This document shows, piece after piece, positions 27,116 to 35,314 of a stretch of 46,713 bases of DNA. Below the pieces are notes generated by a model that had not been told where the DNA came from, did no database searches, and was given only the letters and a program-made list of their open reading frames with translations. Where the stretch lies: positions 1 through 46,713 of the forward strand of contig JAVBMJ010000003.1 of the NCBI GenBank assembly GCA_031552535.1, in the 5' to 3' direction. A program made the translations under genes and the position numbers. This DNA comes from JAVBMJ01 sp031552535. GTDB taxonomy: Bacteria; Bacteroidota; Bacteroidia; Bacteroidales; Rikenellaceae. Numbering within the stretch: the first letter of the stretch is position 1; every line of letters starts with the position of its first letter.

Positions 27116-29637
27116 TTTATGTAATATTTATGTTTATGCGATTGTACATCTTCCCCGTCGATCCGCAACGAGAACACCCACTCCCCCACCAGTTGGCGGG
27201 TTTTGACCAGCAAACGGTTCTCTCCCTTCTTAAGGTCGAGCGCAACGCTGTACTTATCGGCGGTGAATTGTTGTTCGCGGCCCGTGGACAACACCTCCCG
27301 GCCATTGAGTTCGAGCCGCACTTCGCCGCTGCATCCCACAAGCGCCGTTACACGGCGGTCGTCCGGGCTGAAGACGTATGCGAAAGCGTAACCCACCCCG
27401 CCTGCCCCGGACGGATAACGGTCAGCCATATTCATTGTAAAGCGGTCGGAAGACACTGTTTTTGTCCACACATAGTCTCGGCCCGAAATCGTAAAACGCA
27501 GACCCGGAATGGGCTTGACCGACGCTTCGCCACCAACTTCAGACAGATAGTCCCGGTCCGCTCCCGCATCGGCAAAGGTGCCGCACGTCAGCCAGAAACC
27601 GAAATAGTTGCTGTTGACGTTGCGTATATCCATTCCGCACAATGCGGCCGGTTCGGGAGCCTCGCCGCAGTCGATGCTGTTTATTGCCGAAAGCACACTC
27701 CCGCGCAATTCGCCAACCTGCGTATAGCGCTCCCTGTAAGACATCTGCGCCCGGTCAAGGAAATAACTCTGGTTCTCTTCGAGCCATAGTTCGACATATT
27801 GCCGCTCCGATTCCACAAGTTGGCTCTGCAACGCGGCGATACTGCCGAGCGACGACACCAGAAGGGCACGCGCCTGCTGCGGCGAAGCACCATACGACTC
27901 TTCCGCCCTACGGTAAGTTTCCGAAACCTGCAAAGCCGTTTTGCGTGCATCGACCACAAAGCGGTAAGCGCCTATGGAGTAATTCAATGCCATGACATCG
28001 CGTTCGTTACGTCCCGGCCCGATACCCGATGCAATTCTTTCGGCCTGCGCCACTATCGAGTCGGCACGCTCCCATTGCGCCATATTGAACGTCAGAGCGC
28101 CGCCGTGCACGGGAACGAAGCGGTCAGCAAAAACCTGGTCGTTCAACTGGTAAGTGACATCGACATCGGCCAGGGCGGTGAGCGCGTCGGCAGCTTCGGT
28201 AAAACGGCAATCGGCAGAGCCGTACCGCACAATATTATAGCGTGTATCGAATGCCTGTTTGGGCTCCATTTCCCGCGAGGCGTTCCACATCGTTTCGGCT
28301 GCAAGGGCTACCCCGTACCACAGGTTTGTAAAGAATTGCACCGCCGATAGGTCCCACAGCGTAAGCATGGCCCCGGCAGCCCCTCCCCGGTAGCCTTCCG
28401 TTATGAACCGGTTGTTGGCCCTTGCCGCACGCATATCGGGATATATCCTCCCCGAGTTCAATACCCCGGGACAAACCATAAAAGACCGCCCGGCATCGGC
28501 AAACGGCTTGATCCAGCGCTCGAAGCTCTCAGCGCCGCCATACTCCCAGGGTAGATACACCAGGTCACGTGGCAATTGCTCCATGATCCCGGGATATTTC
28601 ATCACTATGTCGGCCCAAAGCATCGGCGTTTTGCCCTTCCCGCGCACAATATCGCACAAGAAGCCTACATGGTCGGCATAGAATTTGGCAGGGCCCACCT
28701 GCGCCACATAATCCCGCGATTTACCAGTGGCCAGATCCCACGTTTCGTCGCAATTCAGATTGAAATAGCGCGATGTGAAGTTATCGCACAACTCACCTAT
28801 AACATCCCTAAGGAATTTCCTGGCCGCTTCGCTCCGCGGCGAGATCATCGACGGTGAATCACCCATGTCGCGATACTGCTCCAGCGACAGTATCTGTTCC
28901 ATGTGGCCGAAAGGCTGGAAACTGCCTATGACCTCCATGTTGTAAGATGACGCATAGCTGCATATTTCGCGCACGTCGGCCATAGTGTACTTCCCGTTCG
29001 CAGGAGCGAAGTCCGGGTGCGACGATGGCTGCACCACATGCTCGATGTAAAACGTCAGGGCATTGTATTTCAATTCGGCAAGCGTGCGTATCTGTTCTTT
29101 CACATATTCCATGTTGGGAATGGCGCCACGGCTTATGTCGTCCATCGACGCACGCAACGGCATATCAGGCCAGTCGGCTATCATCACCCCGCCGGCGTAG
29201 CCCGCCCTGAGAATCTGCTTAAGGCTCTGCAATCCATAGAACACCCCCCTGCCGGTCGGCGCCACTATCACGGCCGACGCGCCCGAGAGTTTCAGCACAT
29301 ACCCCTCCTCGCCCAGCGACGGCACATATTTATCCATATCCGCCGATCCTGTCAAAGAGGCGTAACTTTTGAGCGAGCCCACCTCATAGCATTCGACCCT
29401 CAAGGCCGCAGCAACCGCCGGATCGGCCAGCAAGGTGATCTCGCCACCGACCGCCCCGAACAGCTCTTGCTGCGAACGGCGCGATTTATGGACTATCGTT
29501 ATGTTCCCGTACCGTCCCGGCTGCCCTCCAGTGAGGGCTATTTCGGCCTTCGGTTTTGGCAATACGGGCGACTCCCCGTGCAAAACGCAGGGAAGAACCG
29601 ACAACACGGAAATCAATATACCTGCAAAACGATTCAT
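27112..29637 (-). CDS. Glycoside hydrolase family 20 (beta-N-acetylhexosaminidase-like)
   Basis: An 841-residue exported enzyme; the signal peptide ends near LHGES (residue 21). An N-terminal GH20b-like domain (about 25-150, with GVFYGLQSLKQIL) precedes a TIM-barrel catalytic domain (about 155-500). The catalytic Asp-Glu pair of GH20 is visible in NLNCDETWDLATGKS, and other landmarks are LRASMDDISRG, GSFQPFGHMEQ and LPWEYGG. The C-terminal 330 residues include helices and a beta-sandwich. GH20 enzymes release terminal GlcNAc or GalNAc by substrate-assisted catalysis. That is unusual in a locus otherwise full of uronate-type enzymes. The 3' end overlaps the next gene and the 5' end overlaps the previous, both by ATGA. 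Confidence 0.85.
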   Translation of the reverse strand: MNRFAGILISVLSVLPCVLHGESPVLPKPKAEIALTGGQPGRYGNITIVHKSRRSQQELFGAVGGEITLLADPAVAAALRVECYEVGSLKSYASLTGSADMDKYVPSLGEEGYVLKLSGASAVIVAPTGRGVFYGLQSLKQILRAGYAGGVMIADWPDMPLRASMDDISRGAIPNMEYVKEQIRTLAELKYNALTFYIEHVVQPSSHPDFAPANGKYTMADVREICSYASSYNMEVIGSFQPFGHMEQILSLEQYRDMGDSPSMISPRSEAARKFLRDVIGELCDNFTSRYFNLNCDETWDLATGKSRDYVAQVGPAKFYADHVGFLCDIVRGKGKTPMLWADIVMKYPGIMEQLPRDLVYLPWEYGGAESFERWIKPFADAGRSFMVCPGVLNSGRIYPDMRAARANNRFITEGYRGGAAGAMLTLWDLSAVQFFTNLWYGVALAAETMWNASREMEPKQAFDTRYNIVRYGSADCRFTEAADALTALADVDVTYQLNDQVFADRFVPVHGGALTFNMAQWERADSIVAQAERIASGIGPGRNERDVMALNYSIGAYRFVVDARKTALQVSETYRRAEESYGASPQQARALLVSSLGSIAALQSQLVESERQYVELWLEENQSYFLDRAQMSYRERYTQVGELRGSVLSAINSIDCGEAPEPAALCGMDIRNVNSNYFGFWLTCGTFADAGADRDYLSEVGGEASVKPIPGLRFTISGRDYVWTKTVSSDRFTMNMADRYPSGAGGVGYAFAYVFSPDDRRVTALVGCSGEVRLELNGREVLSTGREQQFTADKYSVALDLKKGENRLLVKTRQLVGEWVFSLRIDGEDVQSHKHKYYIK

Positions 29638-30563
29638 CGTTCGAATAGTCTATGGTCTGCGATCTGATTCTCCAACCAATGGGCCGTGCCAGTGTAAGCC
29701 TTGTCTATATCCTCGACGCCCGTCTCGGCTCCACCAACGTCTATCGACAACTGTCCATCGAAACCGGTCGCTTTCAATGTGGCAAAAAACTGCCCCCAGT
29801 CGATCCCACCCTCGCCTCCCGGCAAATGTTCCATCTTTTGTCCACGATTATCGGAGATGTGGATATAATCGAGTCGCCCTGCTAATTTCGTGAGGCCCAA
29901 TACCAGATTTTCGCGTGTGAAATATTGGTTGGCCGTATCGAAATTGAACTTCAGGTTCCCGCGTCCCACCGCACCGTAAAGCATGAGGAAACTGTCGACA
30001 CTTTCGGTCAGCGAACCCGAACATGGATGCAGGTAGTAATCCAAACCGTACGATGCGGCGATGTCGCACGCCGTACGCATTGTTCCCACAAGTCCTTCGT
30101 AATAGATTCCCCAATCGAATTTTTCCGGCAGTCCGGCCCGGCACAGCACCTCCTGCGAATAGTGCCTGTGAATGGGCATATCGTCTGGAAAAACATAAGG
30201 CACCAGAGGTCCGTTGTCGAGCACCCCGCCCGCCCCTAAATATCGCGCCAACTCGCATCCGTGGTCGAACGCTTCGAGACTCTCCTCGCGGCGGCGCACA
30301 TCGGGCGAACCCAAACCGGGCAAGACCGTGCAGAATACAGGCAGCGAAACACCCTCTTCGGTCAAAGCCTGCAACACCTCGTCCCTCATCCCGCCGACCT
30401 GCGAAAGATGACCGGGCCCTATGCCCTCCAACTCCACCGACCTGAATCCCAACCCGGCCATAAGGCGGACATAGCGGGCCGTGCCGGTTGCCGGAGGCGG
30501 ATAGCCGTAGCGCGTGATTATATAAAGGAACGCACAGGTAATATGCGGGTTGAATTGTCTCAT
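29634..30563 (-). CDS. Sugar phosphate isomerase/epimerase (xylose isomerase-like TIM barrel)
   Basis: A protein of 309 residues. I chose the ATG at 30563 (MRQFNPHIT) over the longer frame at 30632, because it is two bases after the Nramp-like gene's stop. The family uses one metal held by Glu, Asp, His and Glu at the ends of the barrel strands. Visible pieces are VELEGIGPGHLS, LHPCSGSLTE, FNFDTANQYF, YIHISDNRG and EHLPGGEGGIDW. Members act on sugars or sugar acids (isomerase, epimerase, sometimes lyase). No signal peptide is seen, so it is cytoplasmic. Its place after a membrane transporter suggests it acts on the imported monosaccharide. Confidence 0.82.
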   Translation of the reverse strand: MRQFNPHITCAFLYIITRYGYPPPATGTARYVRLMAGLGFRSVELEGIGPGHLSQVGGMRDEVLQALTEEGVSLPVFCTVLPGLGSPDVRRREESLEAFDHGCELARYLGAGGVLDNGPLVPYVFPDDMPIHRHYSQEVLCRAGLPEKFDWGIYYEGLVGTMRTACDIAASYGLDYYLHPCSGSLTESVDSFLMLYGAVGRGNLKFNFDTANQYFTRENLVLGLTKLAGRLDYIHISDNRGQKMEHLPGGEGGIDWGQFFATLKATGFDGQLSIDVGGAETGVEDIDKAYTGTAHWLENQIADHRLFER

Positions 30564-30565
30564 AG

Positions 30566-31804
30566 TCAAATATCGAATATGCCCATCACACCTATCGCTG
30601 CTATAACGACAGTGAAGGCGAGCGTAATCCACATCAATATATTCTCCCCTGTCCGCGAACGGTGCTCTCCCATTACCTGCTTACGGTTCAACAGCACCAT
30701 CATCAGCGCCACGACCAACGGGGTGGCTATAATGGCCAGCGTTTGCGAGAATATCATCACCGAAACCGGGCGGCCGCCGAACACCGGCACGATCAAACCG
30801 CACAGCGTACATACCAACACCAGCACCCGTACCCATTTGGCTGTCATATCGCGCTTTATACCCAGAAAATCGGAAAACAGCCACGGCGCCAGTATTATTA
30901 TAGGGAAGAGCGACGAAAGCCCCGCAGCAACTATACCGGCCACGAACACCGATACTGCAAGACGCCCCGCCAGCGGCTCCATCAACTTAACCATATCGAT
31001 TGCATTGTCGACCTTCAACCCCAACGGATACATCGTTCCTGCGGCGCACGCCATAACGGCGAAACTCAGGAAGAACATCATCCACACCGATACTTTGGCA
31101 TCGCGCCTCTGTATCTTCATATCCTTGATCGTCCACCCCTTTTCGCTCACCAATATCGAACGCACGACATAGAGTATCCCCCCCATGGTCGTACCGACCA
31201 TTCCCGATATTATCATAAACGCGTTGGTCTCTGCCGGGATAGTCGGGACGAGTCCTTTCACGACATCCATCGGATGGGGAATTACCATAAACATCGTAAC
31301 GAGGAACGAACCTCCCATGACAAAGACGAATATACCGAGGATTTTCTCGAAAAAACTTTGCTTTCCCTGCCAGAATATATAGTAGAGCATCGCACAGAAA
31401 AACACGGCCATCCACACCGGACTAAATCCTTCGCCGTCGGCAGTCACCGGCTTCGACCACTCCTGCAACACCTCGGTTATAACCCCCATGATGCCCATAC
31501 ACGAAACGACCTCGCCGAAAAGCAGCGAAATGAGTATGAATATCGTCACAGGACGTCCAAAACTGGTCTTGAACCCGTTCAGGGCCGTATTGCCGGTCAC
31601 CATAGTATAGCGGCTGAAAGCCACGATCAGGAAATAGGTAAAGAAGCACGAAAGCAGTAGCGCCCAGGTAAGGGTCATATTATAAGATGCGCCGGCAGAT
31701 GCCATGGTCGTTATACTTCCCGTACCTATATTATATCCGATAAGAAATATCCCGGGAGCTATAGATGCCCAGAAAGCTGCTGTTTTGCGAAAAAATTCTT
31801 TCAT
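30566..31804 (-). CDS. Nramp-fold transporter lacking the metal-binding motifs
   Basis: A 412-residue inner-membrane protein with about eleven hydrophobic segments and the overall pattern of the Nramp (MntH) family. TM1 normally carries DPGN. Here the aligned residues are GTGS (GYNIGTGSITTMASAG), so the Asp and Asn metal ligands are Gly and Ser. TM6 normally has MPH; here it reads TTMGGILYVVRS, keeping the Met but losing the His. A divalent metal substrate is therefore unlikely by motif. It is the first gene of the glycan operon, so transport of a sugar or sugar acid is a fair hypothesis, not shown. The start at 31804 has a leader with a palindrome at 31927-31943 and a promoter at 31994-32023. 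Confidence 0.82.
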   Translation of the reverse strand: MKEFFRKTAAFWASIAPGIFLIGYNIGTGSITTMASAGASYNMTLTWALLLSCFFTYFLIVAFSRYTMVTGNTALNGFKTSFGRPVTIFILISLLFGEVVSCMGIMGVITEVLQEWSKPVTADGEGFSPVWMAVFFCAMLYYIFWQGKQSFFEKILGIFVFVMGGSFLVTMFMVIPHPMDVVKGLVPTIPAETNAFMIISGMVGTTMGGILYVVRSILVSEKGWTIKDMKIQRRDAKVSVWMMFFLSFAVMACAAGTMYPLGLKVDNAIDMVKLMEPLAGRLAVSVFVAGIVAAGLSSLFPIIILAPWLFSDFLGIKRDMTAKWVRVLVLVCTLCGLIVPVFGGRPVSVMIFSQTLAIIATPLVVALMMVLLNRKQVMGEHRSRTGENILMWITLAFTVVIAAIGVMGIFDI

Positions 31805-31926
31805 TGACTACTGTGAATGTTTATTTTTATCGGCCTGCACCCTCTATCCCGGAAGGTTTCACCGTGTAATTCCGTGTTAATTTCGTCGATATATTTAAAA
31901 ATACTTAAAAACAAGGGTCCTTTCAA

Positions 31927-31943
31927 ACACAATACCATTGTGT
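31927..31943. promoter_or_regulatory. Inverted repeat in the operon leader
   Basis: ACACAAT, spacer ACC, ATTGTGT: perfect 7-bp arms. It shares the ACACAA half-site with the right flank of the palindrome at 31983-31994 and is a second candidate regulator site, downstream of the minus-strand promoter. Confidence 0.4.
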
Positions 31944-31982
31944 ATCAGGCATAATAATAAATTACCCCTAAATTTATCGACC

Positions 31983-31994
31983 GTGTTCGAACAC
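31983..31994. promoter_or_regulatory. Candidate LacI-family operator
   Basis: GTGTTCGAACAC, a perfect 12-bp palindrome with a central CG, as in many LacI-family sites. It touches the -7 box and covers the likely start point of the minus-strand operon promoter, and sits where the -33 region of the plus-strand GH105 promoter would be. The LacI-type gene at 35315 is the natural partner; binding is inferred. Confidence 0.55.
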
Positions 31995-32023
31995 AAATGT
32001 AAATATTATTTATATATTTGCAA
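31994..32023 (-). promoter_or_regulatory. Promoter of the eight-gene glycan operon
   Basis: The minus strand has TTG (32023-32021), 19 bases, then TACATTTG (32001-31994), a clean -33/-7 match. The leader to the start at 31804 would be about 180 bases. Confidence 0.65.
32013..32020 (+). promoter_or_regulatory. -7 box of the GH105-PL22 genes
   Basis: TATATTTG matches TAnnTTTG, 95 bases upstream of the GH105 start. The -33 position falls at the candidate operator and shows no TTG, so the promoter may be weak or activator-dependent. Confidence 0.5.
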
Positions 32024-32114
32024 GAGGTTTTTGATTTTTTCAGAGCATGCCAATATAAAAACAAGGCGCATCCCATAAAAACACCCGGCCCAACCAGCAT
32101 AACAACCAACCGCG

Positions 32115-33758
32115 ATGAAAAAACTATTGACGACGATCTGCTGCCTGATTTCGGCACACACCTTGCCAGCCCAAACGCATTCAGCCGCCGGTATAGACGG
32201 TAATATCGTGGAGGTGGCATCGCGCACCGCCCTCAGGGTTATAGCCGACGCCGATTTCAATCTCGTAAAGCTACCGCAACGGGCATTACCATTTCCGGTG
32301 ATAGCCGACATGACGCACAGTACGTCAAAAAACGCATATGCCGAAATAACCTTCGAAGCAAAGAGCAGCGGCGAATATATCCTCGGTATCGACGCGACAG
32401 GCAGTGTAACGATATTGCTGAACAATAAAAAAATATGCGCCTCTAATGGCACCGGCAAACCTTTTCCGCGGGAAGCGGCCTACGACTGCTATGAGTTTGG
32501 CGCCACTTGCGCCGTGTCTTTACACGGAGGCCGGAACACATTAACAATAAAGGGACCTGGAAGTAAAGTGTCGCTGGGTATCATAACCGGTGAATCGGCT
32601 CCGTCGCCCTACGTCAGTTACTCCCGGGCCAGGATCAACGAAAACGGAAGATGGCTTACAGAGCCGGAAGCGGCTATGGAATATCGACTGCAACCTAAAC
32701 CCGGAGCAGCATTTACGAAACACCCCTACACCGAATGGCATTACGCCAACGGAGCCACAATGATCGGAATGCTGGCCATGTCCGATGCAACGGGCGAGGA
32801 AGTTTATGCCGGTTTCGTAGACCGGTTTTGCCGGCAGACCATAGCCACGATGCCGTTGTTCGCATCGCAATATTACGGACAAAACAGCCTTAGAACCCAG
32901 AATTACCGCTATTTCCGGATGACAATGCTCGACGACTCGGGAGCACCGGCACTCCCGTTCGCCGAACTCTGCGCACGCGGCCTGTTACCCGGAGCACGCG
33001 GCATGCTCGACACGATAGCCGTATATGTTATGACCGGGCAACCGCGCCTCCCCGACGGCACATTCTGCCGTCCTGAACCTCGCTGGACGGTGTGGGCCGA
33101 CGACCTTTTCATGAGCGCTCCATTCCTGATGCGTTACGCCAGGATCACGGGTGACCACGCGTTATATGACGAAGCGGCCCGGCAGGTGATACTCTTCGAC
33201 CGCCACCTGTACGTCGCTTCGACCGGATTATTCATGCATGGCTGGAACGACACCGAAAAATGCCATGTAGGAGCATTCTGGGGACGCGCCAACGGATGGA
33301 TCGCCTGGGCCGTAACCGAAGTGCTCGAAGGTCTTCCTGCAGACCACAAAGACCGGGGTGCGGTACTGGAGATATACCGCCGCCAGATGGCCGGCGCGGT
33401 CAAATACCAATCGCCCGGCGGATTATGGCATCAGGTGCTCAACGACTCAACTTCATATACCGAGACTTCGGCCAGCGCCGCTTTCGTGCTGGCATTGGCC
33501 CGCGGAGTGCGTAACGGCTGGATAGGTCCTTCGTACGCCGCCTGCGCCGCCAGTGGCTGGAAGGCTATCGCCCGGCGCGTAGATCAGAATGGCGTGACGA
33601 CAGGCATTTGCCAGAGTATGCCCATAGGATACACCATGGAGCATTATCTCAACCGGCCAACCTCGGCCAACGATCCGCGCGGCATGGGAGCCGTACTCAC
33701 CGCCGCCGTCGAAGTCGACCGGATGCTCCACTCCAGGGCGGTGCAAAAACAGCGGTAA
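32115..33758 (+). CDS. Glycoside hydrolase family 105/88-type unsaturated uronyl hydrolase
   Basis: A 547-residue protein with a signal peptide (MKKLLTTICCLISAHTLPAQ). Residues 20-170 are a beta-rich extra domain. The catalytic (alpha/alpha)6 barrel follows, with YteR/GH105 landmarks: TEWHYANGA, TVWADDLFMSAPFLMRY with its Asp pair, FWGRANGWIAWAVTEVL and TETSASAAFVLALARG. GH105 enzymes remove the 4,5-unsaturated uronic acid left by lyases at the non-reducing end of oligosaccharides. It is the first gene of the plus-strand arm, 75 bases before the PL22-type lyase, with which it makes biochemical sense: lyase cut, then removal of the unsaturated residue. Confidence 0.87.
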   Translation: MKKLLTTICCLISAHTLPAQTHSAAGIDGNIVEVASRTALRVIADADFNLVKLPQRALPFPVIADMTHSTSKNAYAEITFEAKSSGEYILGIDATGSVTILLNNKKICASNGTGKPFPREAAYDCYEFGATCAVSLHGGRNTLTIKGPGSKVSLGIITGESAPSPYVSYSRARINENGRWLTEPEAAMEYRLQPKPGAAFTKHPYTEWHYANGATMIGMLAMSDATGEEVYAGFVDRFCRQTIATMPLFASQYYGQNSLRTQNYRYFRMTMLDDSGAPALPFAELCARGLLPGARGMLDTIAVYVMTGQPRLPDGTFCRPEPRWTVWADDLFMSAPFLMRYARITGDHALYDEAARQVILFDRHLYVASTGLFMHGWNDTEKCHVGAFWGRANGWIAWAVTEVLEGLPADHKDRGAVLEIYRRQMAGAVKYQSPGGLWHQVLNDSTSYTETSASAAFVLALARGVRNGWIGPSYAACAASGWKAIARRVDQNGVTTGICQSMPIGYTMEHYLNRPTSANDPRGMGAVLTAAVEVDRMLHSRAVQKQR

Positions 33759-33833
33759 AATCTGGCCCTATCCGGCAGCCCCGGGAAGCCGGATAAGACG
33801 ATAAAATTCATAAAACCTAAAACCCAACACCCA

Positions 33834-34994
33834 ATGAGAACGTCCTCGATCCTGTTGATCCCAATGCTGGCATGCCTGATGGCCTGCTGTTGTCCCAAAG
33901 GCTCCCAAAGCGAACGCATAGTCTTTACCGACTCGCTTACGGGCAACGAAGTTTGGCAAATCACCAACGACACGTCGCGCAACTGCATGCCCTATTTCGA
34001 ACACCAGGCATTCACTTCGGACGACCGTTATGTCGTGTTCAAAAGCACCCGCGAAGGCGGAATATGGAAATTATTCCGTTCGGATATGCGTAACGGCAAA
34101 ATATCCCAGGTAAGCACCCGTGCGGTGGAAGGCCCCTACACGATCATGCCGAACGGCCGTGAAGTGGCGTTCATGGAGGGCAGCGTAGTGTATGCTACCG
34201 ACGTAGCCACATTGAAGGAACGTGTCCTGGTCGATGTAACGGGCAGGATTACCGGCGAAAGGGTCCGTTTCGGATCGACGTTCACCAACGACGAACAATA
34301 TACGATAATAGCGTCGACCACCGATTCGCTCGGCACAACGATTTACCGCGTACATATTCCCACGGGACGCATCGACGACATCTACACCGCCCCTACTCGC
34401 TGCTCGCATCCGATACTCAACCCCGCCGATGCCGACATAATCACATATGTTCCCTATCCCGACCGTCAAAACGACACGACATTAACCCTTGCAGAGCGTG
34501 CACGCGACTATATTATCAACGTCAGGACTGGCGAAAACCGTTACTTTCTCTCGCTGCCCGGCTACCGTGAAACGCACGAAACCTGGACTTCGGACGGCGA
34601 ACGCTTCTTCTTCTTCCGCAAAAAGCAGCCCGGCAACAGGCCCGTAACGGTGTGTTCGGTCGACAAGACAGGTGGTGATTTCCGCGAAGAGTACCACAAC
34701 GACACGATAAAGATGGGGCACGGGATTTGCTCTCACGACCGGCGTTGGTTCATAGCCGACGCACAGGAACAGGACATCAACCCCCTTATGCTGATAAGCC
34801 TCAAGACAGGCGACATGAAGATCATCTGCTGGCCCAACACCAGGGAACCGCGCGAACGCAACGACCAGGACACCCATGTCCACCCGCTGTTCAGCGTCTC
34901 GGGTAAATACGTGGCATTCACTTCAAACTGCGGCACCGACAAACCCAGGGCATTTGTGATACCTGTCGAAAAATTCACCTCGGCCGACTGGTAG
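33834..34994 (+). CDS. PL22-type oligogalacturonate lyase, lipoprotein
   Basis: A 386-residue beta-propeller. The N-terminus is a lipoprotein signal: MRTSSILLIPMLACLMACCC with lipobox LMAC, Cys18 the likely lipidated residue. Propeller blades show repeated (H/T)xxxSxDxxYVxF-type motifs, for example FTSDDRYVVF, WTSDGERFFFF and FSVSGKYVAFTSN. The C-terminal QDTHVH (Gln345, His348, His350) has the Gln-x-x-His-x-His spacing of the metal site of PL22 oligogalacturonate lyases. These enzymes cut short galacturonides to unsaturated products, in many species in the cytoplasm or periplasm. A membrane anchor is a Bacteroidota-like variation. GH105 lies upstream and the LacI-type gene follows after 320 bases. 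Confidence 0.85.
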   Translation: MRTSSILLIPMLACLMACCCPKGSQSERIVFTDSLTGNEVWQITNDTSRNCMPYFEHQAFTSDDRYVVFKSTREGGIWKLFRSDMRNGKISQVSTRAVEGPYTIMPNGREVAFMEGSVVYATDVATLKERVLVDVTGRITGERVRFGSTFTNDEQYTIIASTTDSLGTTIYRVHIPTGRIDDIYTAPTRCSHPILNPADADIITYVPYPDRQNDTTLTLAERARDYIINVRTGENRYFLSLPGYRETHETWTSDGERFFFFRKKQPGNRPVTVCSVDKTGGDFREEYHNDTIKMGHGICSHDRRWFIADAQEQDINPLMLISLKTGDMKIICWPNTREPRERNDQDTHVHPLFSVSGKYVAFTSNCGTDKPRAFVIPVEKFTSADW

Positions 34995-35067
34995 TAAATC
35001 ACAGTCCATTTCTGAGAAACTGTTTAATTTCCCGATGGAAAAAGATTTAAGTATATTCCGGTGATGA

Positions 35068-35128
35068 TTTTTGCGTGAAAATAGAGGCGCATAGCGGTGT
35101 GCTATGTAACGAAATTTTCACGCGAAAA
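35068..35128. other. Large composite hairpin downstream of the PL22 gene
   Basis: Outer stem TTTTTGCGTGAAAAT (35068-35082) with ATTTTCACGCGAAAA (35114-35128), one wobble. Inner stem CATAGC (35090-35095) with GCTATG (35101-35106), loop GGTGT. The two are separated by a symmetric 7 x 7 internal loop. No U-tract follows on the plus strand, so this is not a standard terminator. It could be an mRNA 3' stabiliser or an RNA element. Confidence 0.5.
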
Positions 35129-35152
35129 GCGGCCCGTAAGGACTTATAATAC

Positions 35153-35201
35153 TTTCCATAGGAAATTCAGACAGACTCTGAATTCCCATGGGAGATTCAG
35201 A
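35153..35201 (+). repeat. Tandem palindromic sites upstream of the lacI-type promoter
   Basis: TTTCCATAGGAAA (35153-35165) and TCCCATGGGA (35184-35193) are both palindromes. With their right flanks they form an imperfect direct repeat (TTCCATAGGAAATTCAGA and TTCCCATGGGAGATTCAGA) about 30 bases apart. They could be regulator sites for the gene downstream. Confidence 0.4.
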
Positions 35202-35275
35202 AATGGACTTTTACCCCGCAGAGGAAACCGATGGCTGCGAACAGAGACAGGTTATAAACCGCTTACGGTCGGTTA

Positions 35276-35306
35276 TTGACAATATAGCCATAAAAAAGTA
35301 TATTTG
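35276..35306 (+). promoter_or_regulatory. Promoter of the LacI-type regulator gene
   Basis: TTG (35276-35278), 20 bases, then TATATTTG (35299-35306). The start codon follows only 8 bases after the -7 box, so the transcript would be leaderless or nearly so. Confidence 0.65.
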
Positions 35307-35314
35307 TAGCCGAT

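Larger units (their letters stand above)
31805..32114. other. Divergent regulatory region of the glycan locus
   Basis: A 310-base AT-rich stretch with no gene. It holds a promoter for the minus-strand operon, a -7 box for the plus-strand GH105 gene, a CG-centred 12-bp palindrome between or over them and a second inverted repeat in the minus-strand leader. Confidence 0.75.
34995..35314 (+). other. Intergenic region with a large hairpin, tandem palindromes and the lacI-type promoter
   Basis: A 320-base stretch without a gene. It holds a 61-base two-stem hairpin (35068-35128), two similar palindromic sites (35153-35165 and 35184-35193) within an imperfect direct repeat, and the promoter of the regulator gene (35276-35306). 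Confidence 0.7.

Noticed and set aside
30564..30632. Longer start for the TIM-barrel isomerase
   Set aside because: The extra 23 codons lie inside the end of the Nramp-like gene and are not family-like, while the ATG at 30563 is 2 bases after that gene's stop.
30662..31660. A plus-strand open frame of 332 codons opposite the Nramp-like gene
   Set aside because: His- and Arg-rich shadow translation of a membrane protein gene; no motif.
34995..35314. Possible CRISPR-like repeats in the gap before the lacI-type gene
   Set aside because: Only two imperfect copies are present and no regular spacer pattern, so this is a palindromic site pair, not an array.
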